Source: a virus. From it: 20,485 nucleotides of DNA. The position numbers and the translations under genes are program-made. Location of the stretch: the IMG/VR virus record IMGVR_UViG_3300050020_000005, positions 1 to 20,485 of that record; one strand, written 5' to 3'. Under the pieces are notes generated by a model, which saw nothing but the letters and a program-made list of their open reading frames with translations, was not told the DNA's origin and did no database searches. Below are positions 8,345 to 16,150 of the stretch, piece after piece. Numbering within the stretch: position 1 is the stretch's first letter; every line of letters starts with the position of its first letter.

Positions 8345-9334
8345 CTACATGCCTCCGGTGAGAATCCAGCCAGCGTTTGCCCTATTGCCTCGCGTGAGTT
8401 GACGGTCATACCGAGATACCGCCGCCGGTTGCGCATTAAGTGCCTTGATGAAATCGACGGCCTCTTGGGCCAACTTAATCGCCAATGGCGAAAGCTGTAT
8501 CCCGTACTCAATCGAGATGTCGCGCATAAGCAGTAATTTCAACATTCTTGAGTACCCCTGCGGCATGACTAAAACCTGATTCAGCGTCATGTTGTCAAGA
8601 ATGGTATCCGTGAAAAGGTGCAGCGCGGCACCGTTGCTAGGCGTCTGATAGACGTTCAACACTCCATAGGGGAATTGATCGTTGTACCAGGCTACTGTCG
8701 GCCACGGACCCGGCTGCGCCTTGAAAAGAATCGACGTATATTGCGATTCCGTCTGGCACACATCAAGCGTGAAATCCAAATTGTTGAATCGCGTGAAGCC
8801 GTGCGTGATGCGCAAAGGTCGCTGAATCGGGAAGTCACCGGGCACCGTATAGACGAAGCTGTCAGCCCCATTTGAATTACCGGTTGCGTTAGCTGAAACC
8901 GTTACCGTGGTCGTGCCAATAGCTGTAACGGTTGTGTCAGTAGGAAGCAGTCCTTGCGTATCGGTCAGGATAGAGCCAGATCCCACTGCATAGGCCGCAG
9001 CAGCGCCAGCAACGAGATTCGCCGGGATATTCGTTACTCCGGTAATCACGTTCGATCCGCTCGTAAGTGTCCCGGTAAATGGCGATGACCCGACAAGCGA
9101 ACAAGTTGGATTGCCGACGCGGTATTGATTCTTTCCGGCCGTCCACGAAAGGATATTCTCGCCAGAGCCGAATACAAAGTTCTGGTCAGTTGAAATCGAA
9201 CCGAGAAGATCATTAAACGTCTCAAGGCAATCCGCTGCATCAGGCGCCGCAATGGTTTCTCCGGATTGGTACGCCATAACTTTCCGGAGCGCGCCCTTTA
9301 TAACGTCTAATGTGGTCGTGGTTCCGATGGTCAT
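8345..9334 (-). CDS. Head-closure/tail accessory protein, P22 gp4-like, with inserted beta module
   Basis: The N-terminus (TLDVIKGALRKVMAYQSG, then APDAADCLETFNDLLGSI) and the C-terminal helix (RMLKLLLMRDISIEYG, LAIKLAQEAVDFIKAL) fit the gp4-type tail accessory proteins of P22-like phages, which sit under the portal. At 329 residues it is about twice the length of P22 gp4 (166). Much of the excess is a Thr/Ser/Gly/Ala-rich beta module at about residues 80-165 (GTLTSGSNVITGV, TTVTAIGTTTVTVSANATGN), a type otherwise seen in fibres. A further beta-rich part follows before the C-terminal helices. ATG overlaps the PASTA-gene stop as ATGA. The assignment rests on order plus helix pattern, so it is good but not certain. 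Confidence 0.72.
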   Translation of the reverse strand: MTIGTTTTLDVIKGALRKVMAYQSGETIAAPDAADCLETFNDLLGSISTDQNFVFGSGENILSWTAGKNQYRVGNPTCSLVGSSPFTGTLTSGSNVITGVTNIPANLVAGAAAAYAVGSGSILTDTQGLLPTDTTVTAIGTTTVTVSANATGNSNGADSFVYTVPGDFPIQRPLRITHGFTRFNNLDFTLDVCQTESQYTSILFKAQPGPWPTVAWYNDQFPYGVLNVYQTPSNGAALHLFTDTILDNMTLNQVLVMPQGYSRMLKLLLMRDISIEYGIQLSPLAIKLAQEAVDFIKALNAQPAAVSRYDRQLTRGNRANAGWILTGGM

Positions 9335-9597
9335 GTGTTTGTACCTCCGGCAGGATAGGCGACGGACACAATGGGCGCGGATACAGTCAGCGTAGCCGCT
9401 GAATTAGCTGCTACGCTTGCGCCTGAAATTGGGGACTGATCGGTGACGACGTTTGTCTTGGCAGCAGACTTTACCCAGACTAATGCCACCGGATCAGCCT
9501 GAAAATAGCCGAGGGGGATAACGCGCACCCCCGCTGTGACCATCGAGGCTAAAGCGGCTTCATACTCCAAGCCGACGACATTGGGCATTGTTGGCAT
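9331..9597 (-). CDS. PASTA-domain protein (88 aa)
   Basis: The product is essentially one PASTA domain: MPNVVGLEYEAALASMVTAG, then VVTDQSPISGASVAANSAAT and TLTVSAP. The hallmark order 'PNVVGLxxxxA ... QSPxxGxxVxxxSxxTLxVS' is complete. PASTA modules are best known from penicillin-binding proteins and Ser/Thr kinases, where some bind peptidoglycan fragments or beta-lactams; in phage heads they occur as small unattached proteins of unknown role. An insertion (residues about 27-45, LGYFQADPVALVWVKSA) separates the first helix from the QSP motif. No signal peptide is present, so it most likely is a virion component. The ATG lies 3 nt after the preceding TGA; M4 is an alternative start. The stop overlaps the gp4-like start. 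Confidence 0.8.
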   Translation of the reverse strand: MPTMPNVVGLEYEAALASMVTAGVRVIPLGYFQADPVALVWVKSAAKTNVVTDQSPISGASVAANSAATLTVSAPIVSVAYPAGGTNT

Positions 9598-9600
9598 AGG

Positions 9601-9939
9601 TCATCGCTGCACTTCGCCGGCCTGGACTTCTATGATGGCCGTAGCACTCCCTGTCGGCGTTATTCCGGTAATGTATGACCCGGACGGAATGCCTAAAATG
9701 ACTTGGCTTCGCGCCATCAGCCAGAAGCATGATTGAGACAGGTTAGCAACGGCAGCATTGAGTTTCGCCGCCGCGTCAGTCGCCCCCCAGCCAATAACTA
9801 CGTCATCGGTTGCGTCAATATTTGTCACGCAGACCTGCTGGTCGACTGTATTGTTGAGCGATACCGCCTGGACCGAAGTCGGGACGGTATTCGCGCCGGT
9901 AAAACTGAGGATCGGCCCTGTTGGACGGAATGCGCTCAT
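9601..9939 (-). CDS. Small beta-rich head/decoration-like protein (112 aa)
   Basis: The protein starts MSAFRPTGPILSFTGANTVP and continues with VSLNNTVDQQVCVTNIDA, VVIGWGATDA and LGIPSGSYITGITPTGSATA, a pattern of short beta-strands and no catalytic motif. It ends IIEVQAGEVQR. The ATG at 9939-9937 has GAGGGG 5 nt upstream, a strong site. It lies in the block of small genes between coat and gp4-like, a region that in related phages holds virion decoration or neck proteins. It resembles the 113-residue protein at 5240-5581 in size and strand pattern, but I see no convincing shared sequence. Function is unknown; virion association is an inference. Confidence 0.62.
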   Translation of the reverse strand: MSAFRPTGPILSFTGANTVPTSVQAVSLNNTVDQQVCVTNIDATDDVVIGWGATDAAAKLNAAVANLSQSCFWLMARSQVILGIPSGSYITGITPTGSATAIIEVQAGEVQR

Positions 9940-9955
9940 ACAGACCCCTCAGTGA

Positions 9956-10531
9956 TTACGCGGTTCGCGTGAAGGTGTACGCCGTTGCGCTGGAAAACAT
10001 CAACGTGAAGCACGCTTGGCCAGTAACTCCGCTCGGAACGGTCAGAAGGCCTGCGCCAGCAGCAGAACCAGCCGCAGCAGCCGCAGACAGGATGCCGTTC
10101 ACCGCAACGGCGATGGTGACGGTATTGGCCCCGGCTGTATTGTCGATGTAGAGGTTGTGGACCGTGCCTTGACCCGCTCCCAGCGCAGCGCCCAGCAGCG
10201 TGCCAGTAGGTAGTGTGATGGTCGTAGCCGCAGCAGAGGTCGAGGTGATGTAGCCAGTCGCCACCTGCGCCGCAGTCGCTGCAGCCGTCGCGTTAATTGC
10301 GGCAGGAGCAGGGTGCGTGTCCACCGAGTTTGCAACCGGCAGAAACGTCGCGGATATCGGGGCGACCGATGGCGCCGTGACGGCACCGGTAATCGCGGCA
10401 GTCCCGGATGCCGTAAGTGAAGTCGCCGCTACGGTGTTCGGCGTAGTGGCCCCGATAGGACTGTTGTCCACGGAGCCGCCTACGATGGCCTGGTCCGAGA
10501 AGGCGACCCCTATGGCTTTGGTATTTGCCAT
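9956..10531 (-). CDS. Ala/Thr-rich beta-structured virion protein (191 aa)
   Basis: This protein begins MANTKAIGVAFSDQAIVGGS and is very rich in Ala, Thr and Ser. The first part (PNTVAATSLTASGTAAITGA) is fibre-like; the second (TTITLPTGTLLGAALGAGQG, HNLYIDNTAGANTVTIAV) is a beta domain with the 'Y-I-x-N-T-x-G-A-N-T-V-T' pattern seen in trimeric decoration or spike-base domains; it ends SSATAYTFTRTA. AAGGTG lies about 6 nt upstream of the ATG, and the gap to the preceding stop is 9 nt. A role as head fibre or decoration protein is plausible from composition and place; no enzyme motif is visible. Confidence 0.62.
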   Translation of the reverse strand: MANTKAIGVAFSDQAIVGGSVDNSPIGATTPNTVAATSLTASGTAAITGAVTAPSVAPISATFLPVANSVDTHPAPAAINATAAATAAQVATGYITSTSAAATTITLPTGTLLGAALGAGQGTVHNLYIDNTAGANTVTIAVAVNGILSAAAAAGSAAGAGLLTVPSGVTGQACFTLMFSSATAYTFTRTA

Positions 10532-10540
10532 GAGGTCACC

Positions 10541-10996
10541 TTACCAGTCAAGCTGATTGCCGGACGCCGGCGCAGACCAGTTCGGCTGCACGCGGAACAC
10601 GGTGACGTAATACGGTGCCGCCGTGGTTCCGGCTACCGGGGTAGGAGTCCCGGTGGTGCCGAAGAACGAAATCGCCAGGGTATCGGCAGCAGAGACTCGC
10701 GCATGGACGATGCTGGTAGTGGCCGTTTGCGCAGCCGAGGACCGGACCTCTATACGGTCAGTCGTCAGCAGACCTATTGCCGGATAGTATTGGGTCGTGC
10801 TTGCGGTCGCAGCAGTCCCGACAAAAGTCTGCTCGGTAATGATTGGGCCGGAACCGAGAGCCGCGGGAGTAAGGGCGACAGAGAAAGTGCCGACCTTCCA
10901 CATATTCCCGACCGGAAGCTGGACGGTATCCGGGCTGGTGCTGCTGTTCGGGCCCGGGTTGGAACCATCGACGTTTGTAGTAGCAGGGAAAGTCAT
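10541..10996 (-). CDS. Small virion protein next to coat (151 aa)
   Basis: The gene lies 12 nt downstream of the coat stop with AAAGGAG about 7 nt before its ATG (10996-10994), one of the strongest ribosome sites in the window, so high expression close to that of coat is likely. The protein begins MTFPATTNVDGSNPGPNSST and shows a disordered N-terminus followed by beta-strands (WKVGTFSVALTPAALGSG, TDRIEVRSSAAQTATTS, PYYVTVFRVQPNWSAP). No motif I can name. Gene order (immediately after coat), strong ribosome site and beta structure make a capsid decoration or head-stabilising protein the best guess; identity is not established. Confidence 0.65.
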   Translation of the reverse strand: MTFPATTNVDGSNPGPNSSTSPDTVQLPVGNMWKVGTFSVALTPAALGSGPIITEQTFVGTAATASTTQYYPAIGLLTTDRIEVRSSAAQTATTSIVHARVSAADTLAISFFGTTGTPTPVAGTTAAPYYVTVFRVQPNWSAPASGNQLDW

Positions 10997-11008
10997 GTCA
11001 TTGCTCCT

Positions 11009-12373
11009 TTAACCCGAAACCCGCACGCCCAGAGAGCGATACAGGGACGCAAAACCGTAGGCCACGTCAATCCGTGTCGGCTCCGCGTCGTTGTTAATCG
11101 TGTATTGCGTGGCGATCCGGAGGCTCAAGCCGAGATCCTCATCGTATGCCCGCGAGGCCTCGACGGCCGTCCGCGGGAGCGGAAGGTCAACAAAGGCCAG
11201 GGCGTAGGCGTCACGATGGAAGTACAGGTTCTCGGTCGAAGCGGTCGAGAGCGCAGCCCCGCCGTTCAGCGTCACAGCCGGAGTGCCGGTCCAGGCCGCC
11301 GTAGTGGCGACGTTCTGGAACTGGCCGCCGGTGATCGCGCACTCCGCGACTGTCACGGAAAGCGTGCCGTCCGATTTGGACGTGTAAAGCCCGGTCGTTG
11401 CGTTGAACGTGCCATTGGTCGGGGTCGCAGCAGCGAAGGCAGGGCCACCAGGCGCGGCGACGCCGACCATCTGGGCGTAACCACCGGGAGGCAGGACAAC
11501 AAACTGTTTCAGGCTGTTCCCGTAACGCCCACGATTCTGCGGGTTGACCGGGAACAGACCGGCCACCTGGATCGTGTCGCCAACCGTGCAAGCCGCTGAG
11601 CTATTGGTCAGGCCGGAGATATTGAAAACGCCGGTCTGCGCCCAGCCAGAGGTAAGAATTGCCGAACCGCCTGCGGCAGCGGTAACACCTGCCAGCACCG
11701 GGGTTCCAAGCAGGGAGCCGGTCGTGTAGTTGGCGATGTTCGGATCTTCGAACCAGTCGGCGCCGGCGGTCTTTGCCGCGACCATGCCGGTTTCGTAGAG
11801 CTTCGAAATGTCGGCCTGGGGATTGAACAGACCTTTCAGGCTGTCGGCCATGCTCGAATTGGCGAACGGGTGTAGGACCGCCGAAGGCATAACGCCCTTG
11901 GGCATACCTTCCGAAATCAGGATAGCGCGCGCATCGCTGAAGTTCTTGAAGCTGGTAGGCGGCGCGCCAGGCGTCCCGATGCGATTCGATGTGTTCTGCA
12001 TGGCGAAGTAGGCGCCGTCCGAGTCGATCCGGTTCCCGACTGCCATACACGCCGGGTTGATGAACCGTGACTCAAAGTCGTCGATGTCCAACAGCATGTT
12101 GATCGTGTTGAACTGAATGTCGACGTGGAACTGGTACAGGATCGACACCGGCACATAGTTCTCCGTGCTCGGCTCGACGTTCAGAGCCGGCCCGAAAGTC
12201 CCGAGGTAGCGCGGCGGCAGGCGCACATTGGCCGTTGCCCCGATTTTCCGGCCTTTTACGCCGAATTCCTTGTCGTATTGACGGTTGAATTTATCCGTCA
12301 GGACGCAGTGATTCGCCAATACAGGCAGAGCCCGATTGGTGATCATGCTGATGGTTAAAAGTTGGTTAGCCAA
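11009..12373 (-). CDS. Major coat protein, P22 gp5-like
   Basis: The 454-residue product begins MANQLLTISMITNRALPVLA and continues with the P22 coat family pattern: NRQYDKEFGVKGRKIGATAN, VRLPPRYL, FHVDIQFNTINMLLDIDDFE, SRFINPACMAVGNRIDSDGA. This is an HK97-type fold with the P22 extra domain; residues about 230-370 form the variable insertion region. P22 coat has 430 residues. The start codon is TTG (12373-12371) with GGAG 7 nt upstream; an in-frame TGA a few codons upstream and the absence of any ATG between force TTG or an internal M10, and the 'MAN-LL' start matches the family. The leader can fold into a three-way junction described separately. Gene order scaffold-coat agrees with P22. Confidence 0.93.
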   Translation of the reverse strand: MANQLLTISMITNRALPVLANHCVLTDKFNRQYDKEFGVKGRKIGATANVRLPPRYLGTFGPALNVEPSTENYVPVSILYQFHVDIQFNTINMLLDIDDFESRFINPACMAVGNRIDSDGAYFAMQNTSNRIGTPGAPPTSFKNFSDARAILISEGMPKGVMPSAVLHPFANSSMADSLKGLFNPQADISKLYETGMVAAKTAGADWFEDPNIANYTTGSLLGTPVLAGVTAAAGGSAILTSGWAQTGVFNISGLTNSSAACTVGDTIQVAGLFPVNPQNRGRYGNSLKQFVVLPPGGYAQMVGVAAPGGPAFAAATPTNGTFNATTGLYTSKSDGTLSVTVAECAITGGQFQNVATTAAWTGTPAVTLNGGAALSTASTENLYFHRDAYALAFVDLPLPRTAVEASRAYDEDLGLSLRIATQYTINNDAEPTRIDVAYGFASLYRSLGVRVSG

Positions 12374-12430
12374 AGCTGTTCTCCAGCGCCTTCAAGGCGC
12401 ATAACGGAAACGAAATTCCGCTAACAGCTT
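12373..12430 (-). promoter_or_regulatory. Predicted three-way-junction RNA in the coat leader
   Basis: The minus-strand transcript has perfect 8-nt outer arms, AAGCUGUU (12430-12423) and AACAGCUU (12380-12373). They enclose two hairpins: CGGAA/UUCCG with a 6-nt loop (12420-12405), and GCGCCUU/AAGGCGC (12400-12386; in practice about a 6-bp stem with a 3-nt loop). The GGAG ribosome site (12384-12381) falls in the junction, and the last U of the closing arm is the first base of the UUG start. This nested symmetry is directly visible. It is a candidate translational control element for coat synthesis; no ligand is known. Confidence 0.5.
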
Positions 12431-12439
12431 CGGTGGTGT

Positions 12440-13471
12440 TTAGTGTCGCTTCCTCATGGCGAGGTTCGCGTTGTTGCGCTTTTGCCAGTCTGAGATTGTT
12501 TCCCGGATATTCATGTCAACCGGGTCTTTCTCGACTGCTGCGCCAACTGTGCTAAGCGGCTGTATCACCGGGGCCGTGTTGCGGGCCTTGCTCGGGGTTA
12601 ATCCCGTCGTTTCGCTGGCCTTGATGGCCTCCGGTACCGCTTTGCTCGGCGTTGCGCCGTCTTTCGGTTCCTCTTTCGAGAATGGCTGAAGCGTACTCTC
12701 AATCTTTCCGATTTGCACTAGTTGCAAGGCCGGTTTGAGCTTGCTGAGTGATACCACCAGTTCAGGATGCTTCGCCAAGTGGTAGCCGAGCTCGGCGAAC
12801 ATTTCCGATTCCTGCATGTAGCCGGCGACTGCAGGCGGGATTATCTCATCCGAGCTTCCGGTCACTTCCTTGAAGTCAGGAACGAGCTTGATGGCGTCTT
12901 GAATGCGCTGCTTCGCCGTGGCTTCCATCTCAGCGAAGGAACGTTCCTGGGCCTGCTTCGCCTGCTCGGCGGCGTGCTTGGCGAGTGCCTGGTCAACCTT
13001 CCAGTCGGTCAGGGCTTCAACGTATTCGGTTTCCGTGCCGAAGTTCTGCCGGTCGGGCTTAGCGACTTCCTCCGCTTTCTCGGCTGGCTTGCCCTTGGCA
13101 GCATCCAATGCTGCCTGCAGCTGGTCGGCGCGTTGCTCGGCCAACTTCCGCTCGCTGTACTGCGCGGCCGCAAACTCCTCGGCTTCCTTCATTTCACGAT
13201 GCTTCTTGCCGATGGCCTTCAGCATCTTGGCCGACAGTTCCTTTTTCTGGTTCGCGGTCAGCCCGTCGTCGCCCTCTACATCGTCCGGGTGTTCCTCCTT
13301 GTTATCCGGCTTCGTTTCACCCGGAATAACGCCATCGCCGCTCGCAGCAGCCTCGGCTTTACCCTCCGCTTCCTTGTCTTTGCCATTGCTTTTGGGCGGC
13401 TCCGGCGCTTCCCCGAGCGCATCCGCAAGTACCGCCTCTTTGTTACCGCTATCCAGCACTACTATTGCCAT
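12440..13471 (-). CDS. Scaffolding protein (P22 gp8-like)
   Basis: Starting at the ATG 13471-13469 (AAGGAG 6 nt upstream), the product is 343 residues, beginning MAIVVLDSGNKEAVLADALG. A start 20 codons earlier is open but lies inside the upstream endonuclease gene and has no ribosome site. The protein is highly charged and almost wholly helical, with a disordered acidic N-terminal third (Lys/Glu/Gly/Ala-rich), a central coiled coil (KLAEQRADQLQAALDAAKGK, KHAAEQAKQAQERSFAEMEA), and a basic C-terminus (ISDWQKRNNANLAMRKRH). A basic C-terminal tail is how P22 gp8 contacts coat. P22 gp8 is 303 residues. Order portal-scaffold-coat gives the identity; sequence character fully agrees. Long leucine-rich plus-strand frames over this gene are shadows. 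Confidence 0.85.
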   Translation of the reverse strand: MAIVVLDSGNKEAVLADALGEAPEPPKSNGKDKEAEGKAEAAASGDGVIPGETKPDNKEEHPDDVEGDDGLTANQKKELSAKMLKAIGKKHREMKEAEEFAAAQYSERKLAEQRADQLQAALDAAKGKPAEKAEEVAKPDRQNFGTETEYVEALTDWKVDQALAKHAAEQAKQAQERSFAEMEATAKQRIQDAIKLVPDFKEVTGSSDEIIPPAVAGYMQESEMFAELGYHLAKHPELVVSLSKLKPALQLVQIGKIESTLQPFSKEEPKDGATPSKAVPEAIKASETTGLTPSKARNTAPVIQPLSTVGAAVEKDPVDMNIRETISDWQKRNNANLAMRKRH

Positions 13472-13487
13472 TTGTTGCTCCTTCCTG

Positions 13488-13979
13488 TTATTCAACTCTT
13501 GCAAATTCGCCATGCAAAGCATGACGTGCATTTTTTACAGCGACAACTGCTTGCTCGAATTCGTCGAATAGGCCAAGCCAATAGTCTTTCCACTGCAATT
13601 GGACTCTAGCTTGCCATTTGCGTTTGCCTTTATTCCACCTAACACCCTTAACGCCTGATTTGTTATCTGCTCGTATTAGCTGATTACATTGATTTTGGCT
13701 AGGATTGGCGGAACGAAGATTTTCTATCTTGTTATTTAGCTTATTACAATCCATGTGGTCTGTTGCCTCTGGCCATTGGCCATAGTGCCAAAGCCAAATA
13801 ATTCTATGAACGTAATACAGAGTTCCGTTGATCCGAACGGTGATATATCGATGGCCGCCCAGACTGCCGGCAACGGCCCCCTTCTTTGCCCGTGATCCGC
13901 GCGTCATTTTCCAAATCAATTGACCGCTGCAAGGGTCATAATCAAATAATTGGCGTACATCTGCTTGTGTAAGGCTCAT
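13488..13979 (-). CDS. HNH-AP2 homing endonuclease, free-standing
   Basis: The 163-residue protein starts MSLTQADVRQLFDYDPCSGQ. It contains an HNH_3-type nuclease (VHRIIWLWHYGQW, then TDHMDCNKLNNKIENLRS; metal or catalytic residues about H58, D74-H75, N79, N87) and a C-terminal AP2 DNA-binding domain at residues 106-162 (NKSGVKGVRWNKGKRKWQAR, then GLFDEFEQAVVAVKNARHAL). This HNH plus AP2 layout is the classic phage-borne homing endonuclease, which cuts a genome lacking the gene and spreads by repair. Its ATG overlaps the portal stop as TAATG, and it ends 16 nt before the scaffold start, leaving the scaffold ribosome site intact. The gene is visibly richer in A/T than portal and scaffold, suggesting recent arrival. 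No intron halves are evident around it. Confidence 0.9.
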   Translation of the reverse strand: MSLTQADVRQLFDYDPCSGQLIWKMTRGSRAKKGAVAGSLGGHRYITVRINGTLYYVHRIIWLWHYGQWPEATDHMDCNKLNNKIENLRSANPSQNQCNQLIRADNKSGVKGVRWNKGKRKWQARVQLQWKDYWLGLFDEFEQAVVAVKNARHALHGEFARVE

Positions 13980-16150
13980 TATTGCTTCGCCTCCGCTTGT
14001 TGAGCGTCCTCAATCATCCGCTCAGCCTCTTCCTTGTGGTGCTTTGCTTCAGCGTGCGTGTTTAGCAAGGAAGCCCCGGCGCGTATTTCCTCTTTCGCTA
14101 GCTCGGTATGAGAACTGACAGCAATATCCATGCGCTTGGTGTCGTCCGCCTGGCGTTGGCTCTCGGCGCGAACCTCGGTATCATGCGCCTTCGTCACCGC
14201 AGCCATGTGCGCCTTGGCCATACCGAACTTCTGCTCTTGCTCGAGTTCCTGATTCTTCTGCTGCAAGGCTTGGACCTCATTTGCCAGCGCCTGGACGATG
14301 GACTTGGCGCGGCCGGACAGCCCTTCCATGATCTTTTCCAAGCCATCAGGATTAGCCGCTTGAACGCGGTCTGCCAGCTCTTGCATGTAGGGATGATCGA
14401 TAGAGCGGAATACCAGGTCGGCCCCGAGCTTGACGACCATTTCAGCCAGGGCTGGAATATCGAGCAGCTTGAGCAGGTTTTCAGCGCCTTCCTCGCGTTT
14501 GGAGTCATAGCCAGGGCCTGTGTCCATCACCACGTCATAGCGGCCTACGGACAGATCATTCTTGATCTTCTCGATCCCGCCTTCGTTAGTGCGCTCGTTA
14601 AGCGTGACCATTTCCGGCGTTGAATCCTCGCCAATAATCCGCTGAATCCGCCCAGGCTCGGACATATAGATCGGAATCCACGAAACCATCACGCGCCAGC
14701 ATTGGGTAATGGCAAGAGTGAGATTATCGAAGTATTGGAAGTGCGCCTGATCGCTCAGGAATTGCCTACGCTTGTAGGCTTCTCCTGATACGACCTCGCC
14801 GGCCTTGTCCATTCCCGGCTCGCCCTGCATGTTGGCGACGGCCATCAGGTTCGTGCGCATCTGCTGAACAAACTCGGAGAATCCGGCTTCGATCTGCGCG
14901 GGCGGTTGTCTGGCAGGCGGCGGTGGCATCACCGGACCGCTAGACGTTTCGATCACCACCGGCTTATAGGTGAGCACCGAATAGGCTTTCTGATTGGCGT
15001 CGTCCCATTCCGGGTGACCGTCCAGCTGGCCTTCCGCCGCGACCCACGGCGCTTTCGGAGCAAGTCCTAGCCGCTTGATCTTGGCGACTTCGCCGTAGTT
15101 CACCATGCGCGCCGGGTCCATCAGGTTCTCGACCATGCCTTTGCGGATGATCCGCCCGTCAATGTCCTTGACGTTGCCCTCGACCCTGAAAACTGGAATG
15201 TAGATGCCGGGGAGTTGCTCGCGCTCAACGACTTTGCGCCCATTCAGCCGGAACCATTCGACCTGCATCTTTGAAGATTCGCGGTCTCCGTCGATCCTCA
15301 AGCCCCGTTCGGCAATCATGGCCTGGACCGCCTCGATCGGCAGCAGCTTGCCATCTTCGCCGCGTGGCAGTTCGGAGCGGTACTTCGTGAATTCCTCACC
15401 GCCTTGGCCGCGGAACAGGAAAAGCCGCTCGGCTTTCTCCCGTAGCCTGAAATACTCAGCCAAGCGCACTGATTCCTTGTCCTCCCAATCGAGCACCAGA
15501 TCATCGCGGCTCAGATCGGCCCAATCCCTATTCTCGGCGCGTGGGTAGCGCCTCTTGTACTCCTGCCGCGGCATTTTGATTGAAATGATGTTCCAGTTCT
15601 GGTCATTACCGGCCGGCATGATGGCGCCGGGGTCCATGAACACGGTGAACACGTTGCGGATCGGAAGAATCCGAAGGTCTTTCTGAAATGACTTGCGATC
15701 GACGAATTCGGCAACCAGGCGGAAGTAGCCCCAGCCGGCGTCAAGGGACGAGGTAGAGGCTTGGTCGTAAGCCACTGAGGCGTCGGATCGCGTCTCGACA
15801 TGCCGGCCGATCCCGTTCAGTATCTCGGCAATCTCAACATCGGCCCCATCGCCTACCGGATGGCACTTGCCCCTCGGGCGTTGCTGGCGGATGTTGTTCT
15901 CGACACGGCGCACCAGGGCATCGGTCAGGTTGATCGTCAGTTCCGGCTCATCCTCGGAGGCCGTGGTCGACGTGCTGTGATCCCACTGGTCGCCTTCGCG
16001 GAACATGATCGAGTCTTTGGCCCGCTTGCGATTGTCGGACTCGGCATCGATGCAGATTTTCAGGCGGTCTCTGGCCTCTTCCCATATCTGGGCTTCAGTA
16101 ATCGCCGCGAACTCGCGGTCGTCGTCCGTGCGGTCGGTTTCGTCGCTCAT
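13979..16150 (-). CDS. Portal protein (P22 gp1-like)
   Basis: The ATG at 16150-16148 overlaps the HAD-gene stop as ATGA and has GAGG 8 nt upstream, giving 723 residues (P22 portal 725). A start 8 codons earlier is open but unsupported. The N-terminus is acidic (MSDETDRTDDDREFAAITEA), followed by the family pattern FREGDQWDHSTS, LTINLTDALVRRVENNIRQQ, RPRGKCHPV and DAGWGYFRLVAEF, all typical of P22-type portals. The C-terminal 130 residues are helical and Gln/Glu-rich (VQALQQKNQELEQEQKFGMA, HHKEEAERMIEDAQQAEAKQ), matching the long barrel helix of P22-like portals. It forms the dodecameric DNA channel to which the terminase docks. Confidence 0.93.
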   Translation of the reverse strand: MSDETDRTDDDREFAAITEAQIWEEARDRLKICIDAESDNRKRAKDSIMFREGDQWDHSTSTTASEDEPELTINLTDALVRRVENNIRQQRPRGKCHPVGDGADVEIAEILNGIGRHVETRSDASVAYDQASTSSLDAGWGYFRLVAEFVDRKSFQKDLRILPIRNVFTVFMDPGAIMPAGNDQNWNIISIKMPRQEYKRRYPRAENRDWADLSRDDLVLDWEDKESVRLAEYFRLREKAERLFLFRGQGGEEFTKYRSELPRGEDGKLLPIEAVQAMIAERGLRIDGDRESSKMQVEWFRLNGRKVVEREQLPGIYIPVFRVEGNVKDIDGRIIRKGMVENLMDPARMVNYGEVAKIKRLGLAPKAPWVAAEGQLDGHPEWDDANQKAYSVLTYKPVVIETSSGPVMPPPPARQPPAQIEAGFSEFVQQMRTNLMAVANMQGEPGMDKAGEVVSGEAYKRRQFLSDQAHFQYFDNLTLAITQCWRVMVSWIPIYMSEPGRIQRIIGEDSTPEMVTLNERTNEGGIEKIKNDLSVGRYDVVMDTGPGYDSKREEGAENLLKLLDIPALAEMVVKLGADLVFRSIDHPYMQELADRVQAANPDGLEKIMEGLSGRAKSIVQALANEVQALQQKNQELEQEQKFGMAKAHMAAVTKAHDTEVRAESQRQADDTKRMDIAVSSHTELAKEEIRAGASLLNTHAEAKHHKEEAERMIEDAQQAEAKQ

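Noticed and set aside
10703-11599. 298-codon plus-strand open frame over coat and its neighbour
   Set aside because: Arg-rich shadow of the coat frame with no recognisable domain.
12767-13609. 280-codon leucine-rich plus-strand frame over the scaffold gene
   Set aside because: The leucine runs are the reverse of Lys/Glu/Gln-rich scaffold codons and look membrane-like only by accident; it also runs into the HNH-AP2 gene.
13488-13979. Group I intron around the HNH-AP2 gene
   Set aside because: Both neighbouring genes are whole, the gene starts at the portal stop, and no room for intron core sequence remains.
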